Notes: generated by a model from the letters alone, not told the origin. Counted from the stretch's first letter, positions 25,178 to 38,018 are shown. The stretch: 64,000 nucleotides of DNA from Amblyornis subalaris (GCA_018881555.1 JACAXG010000079.1:3924567-3988566); one strand, 5' to 3'. Numbers and translations: made by a program.

Positions 25178-27393
25178 ATTGCTTACTGTAAAATCATAAA
25201 TAACTTGCACTCAATTAGCTGTCTGGCAATTGCTCATATTAATCACCAGAAGTAATTGGTGTACCTTTGTACACCTTTGTATACCTTTGTAAAGGTATTC
25301 TTCTTTGAAAAGAGACCAAGAAATCTAAAACATAAAAGGACAAATACCAAAGTGAAATAGTTTCTCTGAGTCTGGGATTTTGGGGATTTGGGTGTGAATG
25401 CTGGGGCTGGAATTTCAGTAACTGGTAGTTATCTGTTGGATATGAAATATAGCACATCATAGTTTATGGATGAATTCAGTAGTCATTAAGAAAATTTGCT
25501 GATGGCAGAGTTACAAGTAAGCAAGAAATTCAAAGCAAGTGTAATTCAAAGATACTGTGAGTTGCAAGTAAACACAACTGTTGCTTCATGTTGCAAACAT
25601 GAAGTTGACTTCAGTCTGACTTCAGAATGTAACACACACTTAATGGGATTTGAAATGGAATAAGTGCCACTATACTCCTCTTTGTGGTGTTCTCATTGCT
25701 GCTATTTCATTCACTTACCACTGAATGACACATTATACAATATAACTGCATATTTTATGTCACAATTACATCATCAGTGAATGTAGCCTTATAATACTAT
25801 GATGAAATGTTTTCTGTATTCAAACATAGAAAAGAATTTTGGGATTATATACAACAGTTTTTCTTCAATTGCTTTTAAAAGATGAGGTGGGAGGCTGGAA
25901 AAATCTCTTAGTTTCATTTTAGGATTACATAGATATCATTTACACTGTGATATATATTTTGACCTATTTTATATTTTTCAAGGTAGAATTTCCCATCTCA
26001 GTATTTGTATACTCTATTGTTATAATAGCTTTTCATTTCTCTTATATTGTGATATTAAAGGGTTTTTTACAATACAAATTCCTGCATGCCTCTTATGTGC
26101 TTTAATAGATTTGCTAACTGTGAAATCCTTCTTTCCTTTTAAAGCTCATGTTTATTTTTTCATGCTGCCAACATAAGACTAAATGCATATAGGTCTGCTT
26201 TTGCAAAATGTAATGGAGCAAAATCAACTTTTAGCTTTTGTCATTTTATTTTCCTATACACTAAAATTATTTCTGCATTTGATGGAATCAGCAGATTGGT
26301 TATATAAAACTGTTTTGTTTGCTCAAGTTCAGATGTCCCAGTTCGGTCATAACCAAGAATCTATCTATGCTGTGAGACTCAACAAGCCTGAGAGGAAAGT
26401 ACATGATACCATCTTAATTTCAGGAAAATTATCCTATTAGAATCTGTTCTAAAATAAGAATTACTGAGAAAGATGTAGGGGAAAAAACTGCCAAGACTTT
26501 TAATTTATGCATTTGTTTTGTCAGCTGCTACCTGTTTGCAGTGTTTACATGCCAGTGTAGCGACTTTTAGAAGCACATCATTTCTGCAGTGCCAATAAAG
26601 CCACAGACTAGCATGTAAGACCCTGTGTAGATAATTTGTTGGAGGAGGAAGGAAAGCTCTTGAGGCTGAATTTTTCATTTAATTGGAAGCATTTATATCC
26701 CACAGATGAGCAATAATTATGGTTTAGTGGCTAGTATTTTATAATTGCAAGTCTTGTAAAACCTATTTGATTCTTGCTGCAAGAAACAAATTGTGGGAGG
26801 GGATGAGGATGTAAATTTACATTTGAAGGGAAAAGGTAAATTGAAGCCATTGCAGCTAAGTCACATTGATATAGATTTGACTGCTATATGCTTCCCTGTG
26901 TAATGTCTGTATAGACTGTGTGCCTGAATGTCGGAGAACCTTAACCTCACAGCAGAGACCTAAATGTGAGTAACTGCTCTGTATCATAGAAATACTGGCA
27001 TGTTTTGACTGTGCTAACATGGATTTATTGGAATTCTAATCCTGGGTTCAAGAATTATTTAAGAACAAATGCAGCTAAATTAATGAAGAGATTTTAAATA
27101 GTGTTTTAATTTACAGGTATTACAATGGAAAAAAAATTTACTCTGTCCTTCATCCCTGAAGCACATCAAAGCCTGGCTGAATTCTCTGCATGAAGGGAGG
27201 AAGAGAAGCAGCAGATGACAGCATTGGGTTGCTATTTAGATAAAGTAATAGAAGAGTGGGTCTGAACCATCAGCCTGTACTTGGCTTATGTCTCACTTCA
27301 CTGTTCAACAGGAATACAGCTGCAAAAAACTTTGATGGATGGACTCATTTTCTTGAGAAGGTAACAAACCACTATGGACTCCTTTTATTCTTT
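25178..27393. other. AT-rich noncoding DNA, no gene seen
   Basis: Contains a small three-copy 10-bp repeat at 25261-25290 (GTACCTTTGT with variants ACACCTTTGT and ATACCTTTGT). No transposon or exon is recognised. Short open frames (for example 26183-26440, 85 codons) show no family features. Confidence 0.5.
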
Positions 27394-27398
27394 GCTGG
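27394..27398. repeat. Left target-site duplication (GCTGG)
   Basis: GCTGG immediately before the TGTCCTGG terminus. An identical GCTGG follows the other terminus at 28354-28358. Confidence 0.85.
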
Positions 27399-27509
27399 TG
27401 TCCTGGATTAACCATAAAAGGATTTATTCTATCACCACCCACATATTTCCTCGATAAACTGGGTCGTTCACAGTTACACACCTGGGACTCTGAGGTAGGG
27501 TGGTACTCC

Positions 27510-27720
27510 TTATCTCAACTGAGATAACCATTCCGGCCGCCAGCAGGCACCACCCATCCTCAGTAGATAATCTCAGCTAATGGCCCATTGCACCACCCAT
27601 CTTGAGTAGATTATCTCTGTTAATGGCTCATTACCGAACTGGATAAGCATGGAGCAATAGAACTTCAAAACCACCCTGAGCGGATTATCTTGGTTAATGG
27701 CTCATTACTGAACCAGATAA
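27510..27720 (+). promoter_or_regulatory. GATA-motif cluster in the U3 part of the LTR
   Basis: Six AGATAA sites on either strand lie within 211 bp: 27510-27515, 27522-27527, 27565-27570, 27611-27616, 27685-27690 and 27715-27720, plus a GGATAA at 27641-27646. The first two form a palindrome, TTATCTCA-AC-TGAGATAA (27510-27527). Several of the rest come from imperfect direct repeats containing TTAATGGCTCATTAC or TAATGGCCCATTG (about 27549-27590, 27591-27634 and 27670-27720). Such arrays in U3 often serve as enhancers, but binding here is inference. Confidence 0.55.
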
Positions 27721-27867
27721 AACACCAATCAATAGAATGTCAGAAACTGTTTNCTCCCCAGAGAGGCCTCCTGAGCTCATTGCCAAAGCAACCAATAGAA
27801 CGTTGGGAAAATCCTTTTCCATTGTGGAAGTCCCCACCCTGGGGGAGGTACCAGCCAAGAAACACTA

Positions 27868-27875
27868 CATAAAAG
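27868..27875 (+). promoter_or_regulatory. TATA-like box of the LTR
   Basis: CATAAAAG, in the context CACTACATAAAAGCTGG, lies roughly midway through the LTR and just upstream of the tandem array, where a U3/R core promoter would be expected. Confidence 0.5.
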
Positions 27876-27909
27876 CTGGCTTTGAGATGGGAGAAATCAC
27901 TCCACTCCT

Positions 27910-28037
27910 CTGGACTGGACTTGACTGGTCTAGCAGGACTACTCCACTGGACTGGACTTGACTGGTCTAGCAGGACTACTACTCCACTCCGCTGGACTGG
28001 ACTTGAGTGGTCTACCAGGACTGGACTACCAGATGAC
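27910..28037 (+). repeat. TGGACT-rich tandem repeat inside the LTR
   Basis: Three imperfect copies begin CTGGACTGGACTTGA at 27910, 27947 and 27992, spaced 37 and 45 bp apart. The extra bases in the second unit include a repeated ACT and a CCACTCCG segment. The array lies just downstream of the TATA-like motif, in the expected R region. Confidence 0.85.
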
Positions 28038-28267
28038 TGGAAAGCCAGAGGACTCCAGACCACCACGACTGGACCATTCATCACTGGACAACCAGAGGAC
28101 AGGACCACAATCACTNGACACTCAGCGGACCAGACCTTCTACAGGACCAGTGCCTAATTGGACTGTACAACTACCACCCTGGTCAATGGGGTATCAGGTT
28201 GTACCGTGACCCTGTCGGTTTGTTTAGGCTGGTGTTTCTGTATTCCTGCATTTATTTTAACTTTTTT

Positions 28268-28273
28268 ATTAAA
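28268..28273 (+). promoter_or_regulatory. Polyadenylation signal ATTAAA of the LTR
   Basis: ATTAAA in a T-rich context, about 85 bp before the 3' terminus of the LTR. This is a common variant of the polyadenylation signal at a normal distance from the LTR end. Confidence 0.5.
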
Positions 28274-28353
28274 ATTGTAATTCTGACCTAAAATCTCTCA
28301 AGGTATTTTTTGTGGGGTTAATTTCTCCTGCTGGTTGCAGTCANACCAGCACA

Positions 28354-28358
28354 GCTGG
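28354..28358. repeat. Right target-site duplication (GCTGG)
   Basis: Exact copy of 27394-27398, directly after the CCAGCACA terminus of the LTR. Confidence 0.85.
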
Positions 28359-31300
28359 CAATAGCATAGATAGAACTGATCCTAAGGAAGTAAAAAGAAT
28401 AGACCTAAATATTAAAAGTAAGTGCTAAATAGAGTTGACACAAGTTCATCCTTCAAAGGGCACCAGATAACCCTGAAGGATAGCTTTCAGTGTCAGTAGA
28501 AATCATGGATATCCCAGATAATGAAAATGGTGTTCACTGGGACCTATAGCTGCCAGTCTTCCAGCTGACAATATGAGCAGATACTTGGGCTAAACACGTA
28601 ATTTACTTAATATTCTATTGACATATTTTACATATCTAGTAAATCAATATTTATCTCTGAAGTTTTAACCTATTGTTTCTAAATGTGGCAATATACCCTA
28701 AGTAATAATAAAACTTCTTGAAGTCCTTGAGCTTTGGAGACATTAAATGCTGGCATTCCTACCTCATCCATTGTAATTGTTAAGCAAAGACACACATGCT
28801 TAGGTTAGCATACGTGTTCTTAAATATCCAAATAAAATCCTCCAACCCATTAATGGTTTTCTTTTTTTTTCCTGAATTCCCTGTGCATTCTAGAGTTAGT
28901 GAGGTGCCTTGCTTCCTTTTTCCCATACACATGACTGATGTAAGTTATGGAAAAGCTCAGTGTTCAAATACAGGCTGTTGTTTCTCCACATCTGAAAGAA
29001 TTAAAATCAGTANGTATTTTCCAAGATGTTCTGATTTTAATTTTTTTTTCTATTAGAACTTAAATATTGCAACCTGAATTATATAGTCCTATTCATGTTT
29101 GCACTTAATAAAAAACTATACTGAAACAAATGAATCTAAAATCTTTCATGAAATATTTTTATGCAATAGCAATTTCCATTGCTGCCCACTGAGAGAGGAG
29201 GTTGGTGGGTTTGTATTTGTTTTCCTTTCATTTAAAACAAAAGGATTAGTCAGATGGTTCTATTCACAAAGTTGGAACACAATAATTAAAAAATCATTTG
29301 GAAAATTTAATATATGAGTATTTTACAGGACAGTATCCAATTATCTCTTCCTTGCCTGTCTGTTATTGTAAATGGGTAACTGATTCTGCAGTGTATATAG
29401 GTCTGAATTACAACCAAGGATCTGGACAGTTTCATCCTGTGAAAAGTTGACATGCATGCTTGAATTTTAATAAGTAGGTCCTATATTTCTCCAGTGAGCT
29501 TCATCAAAGCTAAGATACAACAGCACTTTTACAGATTTTAATAAACTTAGACATTTTGTGATAATTTCATCAGTGCTTGGTAACAATGCCTAGTGGCTTC
29601 ATAGCTCTAGAATCACACATTATATGTCATCTTCAAAGGTAAGAGGACCTGATTATGCCAACATGTGAAATAAAAAAGATTTTTACTTAACACTGAGCAG
29701 ATTTTTGTTTTAATGCTGTAACAGTTGACACTGATAATATGCTGCATTGAAAATCTACCTATTTTTTCTGTTTTCTCCATAATATTTTTTCAAAGATTGT
29801 GTAATTAAGAGAAAAAGAAAATGCTTTTATCCAATCAGTTTAATTCATATATCTTTTAAACAGGTATATTAGATAGATTAGATGAAGCTCCTTCTGTAGT
29901 CAGTGGAGAGAAATCAATGGTCCCAAAGAGCAATTAGTCATCTTCCAAAGGCCAGCATAACTGTTGCAAATCTCCTGAATGTGCCTGGCTCTTTCCATGT
30001 ATTTTGCAGTATCCAGATGTTGATTCTGGACTAGACGTGTAACTTCCAGAGAATTTGATTCTGAGAGGTGAATCCCATTCTCAGCCGAATAAATGGAATC
30101 TCCTGCAGTCAGATGACCAAATAGGTACAAAAGTGTATTTTAACAAGATCAATGAGATTAGCAGAAATCATACAATGAAACAATTTACAAAATACAAAAA
30201 TGTTTACAGTTATGCTGTGACCACAATCATTTAACTCAGTCCTTTTATCTCTTCTCCCATCCCTCTGCCCTCCCTACCCCCATGGAGAAGAAAGTATTTT
30301 TTTGAAGAAGNAAAGACCTATGGAATAGAACAAAATAAATGCAAACACACACGTTTTCAGAGCAAAGGTGCTCATTGCAATCAGTAACACGTAGTCAACA
30401 GAAAGCACACAATAGAACTGAGTACATAAAAACACTATCTGGTGTTCTAGTTCACCGTCATGTTTGTTTTTCTATTCACGTGCATAGTAGACTCATGAGA
30501 GCACAGTATTCAAAAATCCATTTTTATTTACTGCTATCTCATGATAGATTAGGTGTAACTCCCATCATGTGACCATATTTTTTCTCTTTTTATAGGAACC
30601 ATTTTTCCAGAGGATCTTCTAATGTGCTTATCCCTGTTCTATATGAATTCCTCACAAACAGCAGCAAATTTATGCTCATAGTACCTCTGAGAAACACAAA
30701 AGTGTTGCTAGTAAGAGCAGTTGTTGACAAAGTATAATTGACTGTGAACCTGGTAGCCCTTCTCAAGTAGGCATTTGCAATTGCACACTGGAATCCCATT
30801 GACCATAGTNAGATTAAAGAATATACTGATACATGTATATAAGCTAATTGCAGGTGTGTATCACAGAGGATTGGAAAAGATGTCAGATTCCCAAATGAAT
30901 CTCTCAGGCACAGAGTCCTTCCTCTGACTGCTCTGTTTTTAAGCGTTTTGATAGAAAGCTTAGGATTGAAAAAACCAACTTCCCTAATGCAACAAGTACT
31001 TTGTATGCTGGCAGAAATGTATCTGACTAGAAAAAAGAGTTCATTAGTTGCTACTGCCATTACTTGTAGTCTGAATTGACATTAATAATTCAAAATGTAT
31101 GAAAAAACTCAACAAAACATTTCTACCTTTTCAGTCAATGTATGATGTGAAAAAGGTAACATTTTTTATTAATTCAAACAAATTTTACTGAATAGAAAAC
31201 TTTAATTAAATCTTCCCTTAGGTAATTCATACAAGATCTTAATCTCTGGTTTGCAACTGAGTCCTGTGTTCAGTTTTGAGGACAGGGAGAGGAGGGTAAT

Positions 31301-34300
31301 AGAGCTTTTAAGACTCAAAGAGACAGTGTAATTGTCGACCTATGACTAAAATGTATCAGCAACTGGAACTGAAATCTCTGTTTGGAAGTCTTCCAATGTG
31401 AGGGCTCTTATGAGTCATGGAGGAAGCACAGATGTGGACAATAATATGTGAGCTGGAGTAAGTACAGGTAGTCTTCACCCCCAGCAGCCTGCAGCCACAC
31501 AATCAAGGTGAGTGGCTTTTAAAATATGGAAACCACGAGTGAGGTACAGACATTTGGTTCAAGAATCAGACTCCATCTATTCCAAAATAACCCTGTGAAA
31601 TATGTAACATATACATAATAAGTTCCTCGTATAACTGAGGAACTTCAACATACACTGGTTTAATCCACCAATTTACTCTTTTTGCATTGATTAGTGATGT
31701 ATGACATGCTAACACTGTGTGTTGGATCCCACAAGAACAAAGACAGTTTGTATTGGAGAAATATTAAAAGGTGGTGACCTTTCAAAGACAGAGGTTCACA
31801 CAGTGTAGTCTGAGACATACTACCAGTATCTCACCAGCAACACCTCCACACAAACCATCATGATTTTAAAAAAATGCACTTTTTAAATTTTCTGTTAAAC
31901 AGAAGAGAAATAACAACAGCAGAATAAGAGCAATTATTTTTCTTTCTAGAACTCATCTCTTAATCTGTTAGAAGTAGTTACTTTGTCAGCCAGATTTTGA
32001 AACCAGCTATTCATCCTTGAATTAGTTGCCTGTTGTCTGAGGCTATGTATCATTATGCAAATACGCATATTGCTAAATGACCTTTATGGTTAAATTCGGA
32101 TGATCACTTCAGGAAAAACTGTCAGTTTCATTTCATTTCCCCAAAGTCTTTGTCAGTGCATTTACGGATCTCAGTCACCCTGGAGTAGTGGTTTAAAATA
32201 TGCCAAAATGCATTCAAGATATGTGATTAGCAAAACAAACTCAACCAGTTTCCACTTTCTTGGTTCTTGTGGTCTCTTTTTGTTTGAGAGTTGCTCCTTG
32301 ATTTGTTTTACTTAAAAATATGCACTATTAATGCGTAAATGTTTTATGATACNTATCATTTCATCTGCATTTTCCCTCAGAGACATCAGTCAAATTTGGG
32401 AACAAATTTTTATGAAATAGCATCTCTTGAGACAAATGATAGTGCTTTTTTTAATAGTTAAATTTTTTACTGTAATGAACAGGTTTTAATTCTATATAAG
32501 TGAAAGGACAGGTCTTCCAGGTTCAGAAAAGAGGATGTCACAGTAAATGTTTTCATAAGTAATTGAATTTCACTTACCAGGTAGACCTGCACTGCAGCAG
32601 TGATATTTACCACACCAGTGATTACAACGCAATTATAAAATCACACCAGCTTGTTAAAATTGATGAGAAGTGTTATAGGTATACGTGATTTGTTAAAAGT
32701 GTCATGGTAGCTGATAATTTCACAAAGTATGCAGTGAGAAGATTAACAAGTTACGCTTATAGTAAAAACAAGAACATTTAAATTCTTCAAAACATTTCTT
32801 GCTTACTTTTTGTGAGTGAGAAATCACAGAAAAAATATACCCCTTACAATTAAATGTTTGGTTTTTTTTCGACTGAAGTTGTAGTAACAGGACCACTTAA
32901 GTTCAAAACCTTCCCTGAAAATAGTTCTGTATCTTTCCCATTTCTTTTATCGATTTTCTAACAACAATAGCAATAGTAATATACTTAAACTTGTCTTTCT
33001 GGTTTAGACTGAAATTTTTAAGTTTTAAATCACCCAACTATTTAGATAGGTTTACTTAAGAAATTACTTAGGCTCTTTATGATCTTAAATAAACTAAAAT
33101 TATTTATTACTTCGGATATGGTTTCTTTGAAGTCTAATGAAGCTCATGAGATGTTTCTGTTGACCCACGATGGCTTAGGACACACAAGTTTTTGTGGTAT
33201 TGTAATTGCTAGGGGTTGCTGAATTCAGTAGCCTTGCGGGGTGAGGCTGCTGCAGCTCCGTGAGCTTGAGGCGAATCTGAGCATGTGAGTCTGTGAATTT
33301 GTATAGTGAGCGAATTAAAAAAAGAGTACTGCTGAAATTTTTATAAAAAAGGACAATGGTCACAGCCATGTCTAAAAATACTCTGAGCTATGTTTCTATA
33401 AATGCACTGGTGCTTAGCCAAAGGGCAGAAATATTAGCAGTATTGTCTAACTAATATCCAGTGTACAATACTTAAATTTGGAGAAATTGTATTTATATGA
33501 CAAATATTATACAAATCTAAATAACTAGCAAATTGAAGGAAGTTGTAGTTTGCTCCTAAAATTTCAAAAGCGGAAACAGCTGCTAAATTAAATAAATTAT
33601 TCCTCGTCTGATATCTGCTCAGATCTAATATGTAGCTAATTCAATTTTCATACCAAATGTAATAAATTAAGTAGAGAAACTAGCATAGAAAGTTCAGGAA
33701 AAAGTAGAGAATGATTCCATCTGGTATTTTACTTTTAAACTTTGTTGTTCATCAACGAGTCATAAAAGTGACACCTTGTGGTAATGAAGAACATTGTTCC
33801 AGTATTTATTAGCCACTGAAAGGGTGTTTTAAACTGCCTTCCCTGTAACACAAATACAATAATGTTGTAATTGAATCACAAGTTTGGCCACTAATCTTTC
33901 ACTCTGAAAGATATGCATTGAGCATCAGGTTAATGTTATTTTAGATTCAAACTGTCTTAATTTTTTTTTTAAACCTTGCTCTGGAGCTTTTGTAGTAATT
34001 TCACATCTTTAGAGTACTAACTGGGTTTAAACAATGCTCCTCAGTTTCAGCGGAAAGTTTCACTTGCTCCTGATTTAGATGAATATGCAAAGCACAGAAA
34101 ACCTGAGAATCAGATTAAGTGCATCTTCACATAGATACCATGTGCGCAAACATGCCCCTCAAGGGCAATACAGAGCGCAGATCGTTTAACTGTGTCTGCA
34201 GCACACCCAGGGGCTATACAGTGACATCTGTTTGCCACCTTCCTTTCTGTCTATGAGTCATTGCAGAGCTAAAGGCTAAAAAGATAGTTCAGTGGTCTTA

Positions 34301-37099
34301 AATGGTGTTGGGAAGTGAGGTAGCCAAACCGTTCCCCATTTAAGGCTCCAAGCAAGCTATCACAGCTTGATCATTACAACCACACAGTACTGAGCCTGAG
34401 TTCATGAGATCTCTAATCCCGATAAGAGTCAGCTCCTTCTCCTACAAAATGTAGTCATAACTTATTTCGAAACCTTATTTATTAAGAAATCTAATTCCTC
34501 AGCCTTCTTCTCATTCTAGCTTTTCAGTCCAGCTTTACCAATATGATGCTCACTACAGATAAACCTACACATAAGCCATTCTTCCCTCACTTGGCAGCAG
34601 CTCACATACCTAGGAGGCATGAATGAAAAAGTATATTCCAACTACCCTCCCATCATCAGGATCAGAGATTACAGAAGCTGAGGGCTAGTGTGAGAGAAAA
34701 GTTGGTAAGAAAATTTTAACAAATGGGTGATAAATTTCTCTGAGTAGCTGGCCAGACATCAGCTAAAAAAGTATTAATATTTTTGAAATCAGTAGTTAAA
34801 TTAATTCCATCTTTGTTAAATGGTTCTTCCAGGAAACGATATTGAAGAATTTGAAATATTGCATGACGTGAAGGGATTTATTAAAGGAGTAACTAAAATG
34901 TGACAGAAGGATAATCATGGTTCTTACTTTTAAAGCCTTTGTTCCACTGGGACGAAAGATGAAATATAAAGGTGATGTTAAGAACACTGTAACAACCTAC
35001 TGAAGAAACAAGACAGAATGGGATAAAGATCTTTGAAGGTTTATACAATTTTAGGAAAGGATTGATAAAAATTTTACTTAAACCTGAGGACTTTCTGTGG
35101 TATTCTAATGCCATCTTTGGTTATAATAAATGATTCTGTAGTTCTATTTGAAATTGTTGAAGTTATATATTTGAATACTTGAGAAATATTTGGATTTTTT
35201 ATGTTGCAGCATTGCATAGATAGAATTAGTAATGCTATAGCAGGTGTAGATACAGATGACTGTTCTAGCAAAATTCAGCTTTAAATATCTCTCAATCNAA
35301 AGAGCAAATAACATCACAGGATGGTACGAATATAATTATGAGTTGATACAAATTAATTACACTGGAACATTAAATGAAGAAAGATATTTAAATCTCTGAC
35401 ATACAACTTACGGTGGAATGAAATGAAAACTTGCCAAGTAGTCAATTGTACTTATGGTCATGCTGTAAAGTCAGATCAATTTACTCTTCTTTCAGTGAGG
35501 GATTAGGCAGGTACAAGGTACAGGTGGTTACTGTGGAGCAGCTGACATGCTGGATTTCAGTGCATCATTTATACTTATTCATATACCCGTTCCATGAGGT
35601 TCTCAATTTCAAAAGGCAATCTTTCATTCATCAAGGGAACTAATTAGAACCAACTAGTTAAGGAACTAGTTGATACAGATCATGTACAGAACTGTACAAG
35701 ACTATGAAAATCAATAAAACTACAAGGAGTCAGGATTTCAAGCAAAGGGGGTGTGGAGAGAACTTGTATAATTGAGGTCTAACCTGAATTACCATCTGTG
35801 AAGTGCCAAATAAGCCAAAAACTTATACAGACCAGAAAAATCATATGATCAGAGAAAAGTTGCTAACTCTCAGAAGTGATATGTAAGAGTAACATGAGAA
35901 TTGCCAAGATTCAAGGAGAATTACATCTTGCCAAACTAGAGAATTTTCTATTTTATTTTAAAATACAGATAAGATGTTCAGACCCAGTGCCAGAGTCCTA
36001 TTCCTGCTACCCAGTGTCAAAACTGGCAAGTGTTGTGTAGGACACAAAGGATCAAATAAGTCATCAGCTTCTAACACCTAGGAGTAGTGGAGCATCAATC
36101 TCACTGTGTAGCTCTAAGATCCAGGATAGTGAGTAGGTTTCAAGGCTGCCACCATTTTCTCGTTCTCCAGTGAACGGATTCAAATCTACTTGTCAAAGAA
36201 AACCACATTTTTACAGGACAGCCAGCACATCCAAGAAAGGAATAGTCTACACACCTACTACTGACTTTTGCTTACATGAACTCCCAGACTGTTTCAGAAA
36301 GACTTCTCTTATCCAATACAACAACAAAAAAAAATTGAGTAAATGAATAATTCACAAGAATCCTTACTAGCTGCTGCCATGAAACCAGAGGAGCAAAGCA
36401 GCATCAAATCTTGACCTCTTTGAAGGTCAGTAAGTAAATAGTGGCATAACACTGTGATGAGGCAGGTCTTAAGACACATTTTGTACTGACTTTTAGCATT
36501 TGACTGATTCAGTGACTTTCTCACACCAAGCCTGGCTAACTGTGCAGCTGGGAGGCAGGAAGCATAATAGAAGTATTGTGCTGTGGATAATAGCAAAGAC
36601 TAACACATATACACATGCATACACACACACATACAAACACACAAATCAAGAAATGTAGATTCCTGAGAATGCAGGCACTTCTTGCACTGTTCTGTCGCCA
36701 TCACAAGAGCAGCCACCAGTATCTATTCCAAGTAAAGTCTTGTTTAACATTTCAACTGAGGGCTCCAGAATAGAACAGAAAAATGAGAAGCAGTCTAATG
36801 ATAAGTACCACTAATAAAACAACACTGTAGAGAAGAACTGGAGAAGACAAAAATAATACAATCATTGTTGNATTATGGATGAGGAAATTAATATAAAATT
36901 TCAAAGTACATGGTGGTGCACTAAGAGATCAGGGAGGGTCAGCTTTGCCATCAAAACCTTACGGCTAAACACAGCAGCTGGAAGCATATCTGTGCAGTAT
37001 TGAGTCAGGCAGTGGCAACTGCTGAGATGCAGCTGGAAAAAGGACAGGTTAGATATTTCAATCAGGTGAAGCATTTAGCAATGCTAGGAAAAATCTAAT
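28359..37099. other. AT-rich noncoding DNA, no gene seen
   Basis: No supported gene or transposon over about 8.7 kb. A 156-codon minus-strand frame at 30590-31060 is the longest here; its translation has no domain I recognise and contains an ambiguous base. Balanced-composition patches at about 33170-33370 and 34130-34640 are unassigned. A segment near 35900-36000 might be CR1-like but is too diverged to call. Confidence 0.45.
36601..36645. repeat. Degenerate (AC)n microsatellite
   Basis: ACAC-rich tract with interruptions (ACATAT, ATGCAT, ACAAAC). It is low-complexity sequence of about 45 bp. Confidence 0.75.
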
Positions 37100-37300
37100 T
37101 AAGGCAGTCTTAAATAGTCTAGGCCTGATGACATTTACTGCAGGATGCTTAGAGAATGGGTGAAGTATCTTTAATGCAGTTAGAAGATATCCATGAAAAT
37201 CTTTATAGGTTGGGAAATGCATCAAAGTCTGGAGAAGCTATGTCCTCTTTAAAAAGGAAATATGGTTGGGTAGAAAAAATGGATAGTATTTGGATTCTAG
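37100..37300 (+). mobile_element. Decayed CR1 LINE fragment (reverse transcriptase region), plus orientation
   Basis: The segment GGCCTGATGACATTTACTGC... followed by ...TTAGAGAATGGGTGAAGTAT... and ...CTCTTTAAAAAGGAAA follows the order of the CR1 ORF2 reverse-transcriptase coding region. There the protein reads roughly GPDE, then VLRELAEV, then a VPLFKKG-like block. The reading frame is broken by stops, and only the LFKKG-like end and GPDD-like start are easily seen. It is old and truncated at both ends, and boundaries are approximate. This is the clearest CR1 piece in plus orientation here. Confidence 0.6.
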
Positions 37301-37963
37301 CTGTTGAAAAACAACAAAATAGCCAAAAATTGAAAGTCTCAAGAATTCTATGTGTAACAGATCCATGTTATTTTTCAGGGATGAAGTATGATAATTAGCT
37401 ATATTTTGTGTTAGGCTAACAGCTTTACTAGACAACTAGACAACTGAGATCTTTTGGCTATTTTCTAGTGCAGGCAACAATTGTGGCTTTGGCAGTCCTT
37501 TAACAGTTTTTCAGACAAAGCATATTTTCTCTCTTTGAATAGAACTAGATATTCTATCTTAAAGAAACTGATAGCCTTGAGTTAGGCATCAGAAATACCC
37601 TTTCTAAGTTTCTAAGAGGTTTCTCTGGAGGAAAAAAGCGCACACTTTCTATTTTTCTCTATGGGCAGATTTCTATTTTAGTTTATTAACTCTGAATCAT
37701 GCTTCCCAGATGATTTCCAGCATCTGTATACTGTTTGTTCACAGAGCATAGCAGATGCTTGTTTAGACCCTTAGAGGGGTGCTGTTATATATTGTTCTGT
37801 TATACGATTAGAGTTAGAAATAGTTTTCAAATATCATGTTTGCTCTTGCTCCTAGGAAAAATTCTCCATCTGTGTATGTGGTTCAGGCAGCTGGTACACA
37901 TGTAGGTTTGAAGCTCAAGATACCAGTAGATCAGTCTGGGGTTCTGTGCTTCTCTGTGCCTCT
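37301..37963. other. Noncoding DNA, no gene seen
   Basis: Nothing beyond ordinary AT-rich sequence was recognised. It lies between a CR1 relic and a microsatellite. Confidence 0.5.
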
Positions 37964-38018
37964 ATATCAATCATATCATATCATATCATATCATATCATA
38001 TCATATCATCATATCATC
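37964..38018. repeat. (TCATA)n pentanucleotide microsatellite
   Basis: About nine near-perfect TCATA units, with an interruption near the right end (TCATCATATCATC). Likely to be length-polymorphic. Confidence 0.95.

Larger units (their letters stand above)
27399..28353 (+). mobile_element. Intact solo LTR with 5-bp target-site duplication
   Basis: This 955-bp element begins TGTCCTGG and ends CCAGCACA. The ends are 8-bp inverted repeats with one mismatch (TGTCCTGG against TGTGCTGG). Both flanks carry the identical 5-mer GCTGG, so the boundaries are well fixed. Orientation follows from a CATAAAAG TATA-like motif (27868-27875) and an ATTAAA signal (28268-28273), both on the plus strand. The upstream part holds repeated GATA-type units, and the part after the TATA motif holds a TGGACT-rich tandem array. 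No internal retroviral sequence is present. A 5-bp duplication suggests an ERVL-like (class III) origin. Short open frames inside are not retroviral genes. Confidence 0.9.

Noticed and set aside
31489..31515. CAG|...|GTGAGT pattern suggesting a tiny exon
   Set aside because: The putative exon would be about 23 bp with no partner exons or conserved coding sequence nearby. Such patterns are common by chance.
35900..36000. Possible additional CR1 fragment (TTGCCAAACTAG phrase)
   Set aside because: Only one short phrase resembles CR1 ORF2. The rest does not align by eye, so it was left out of the feature list.
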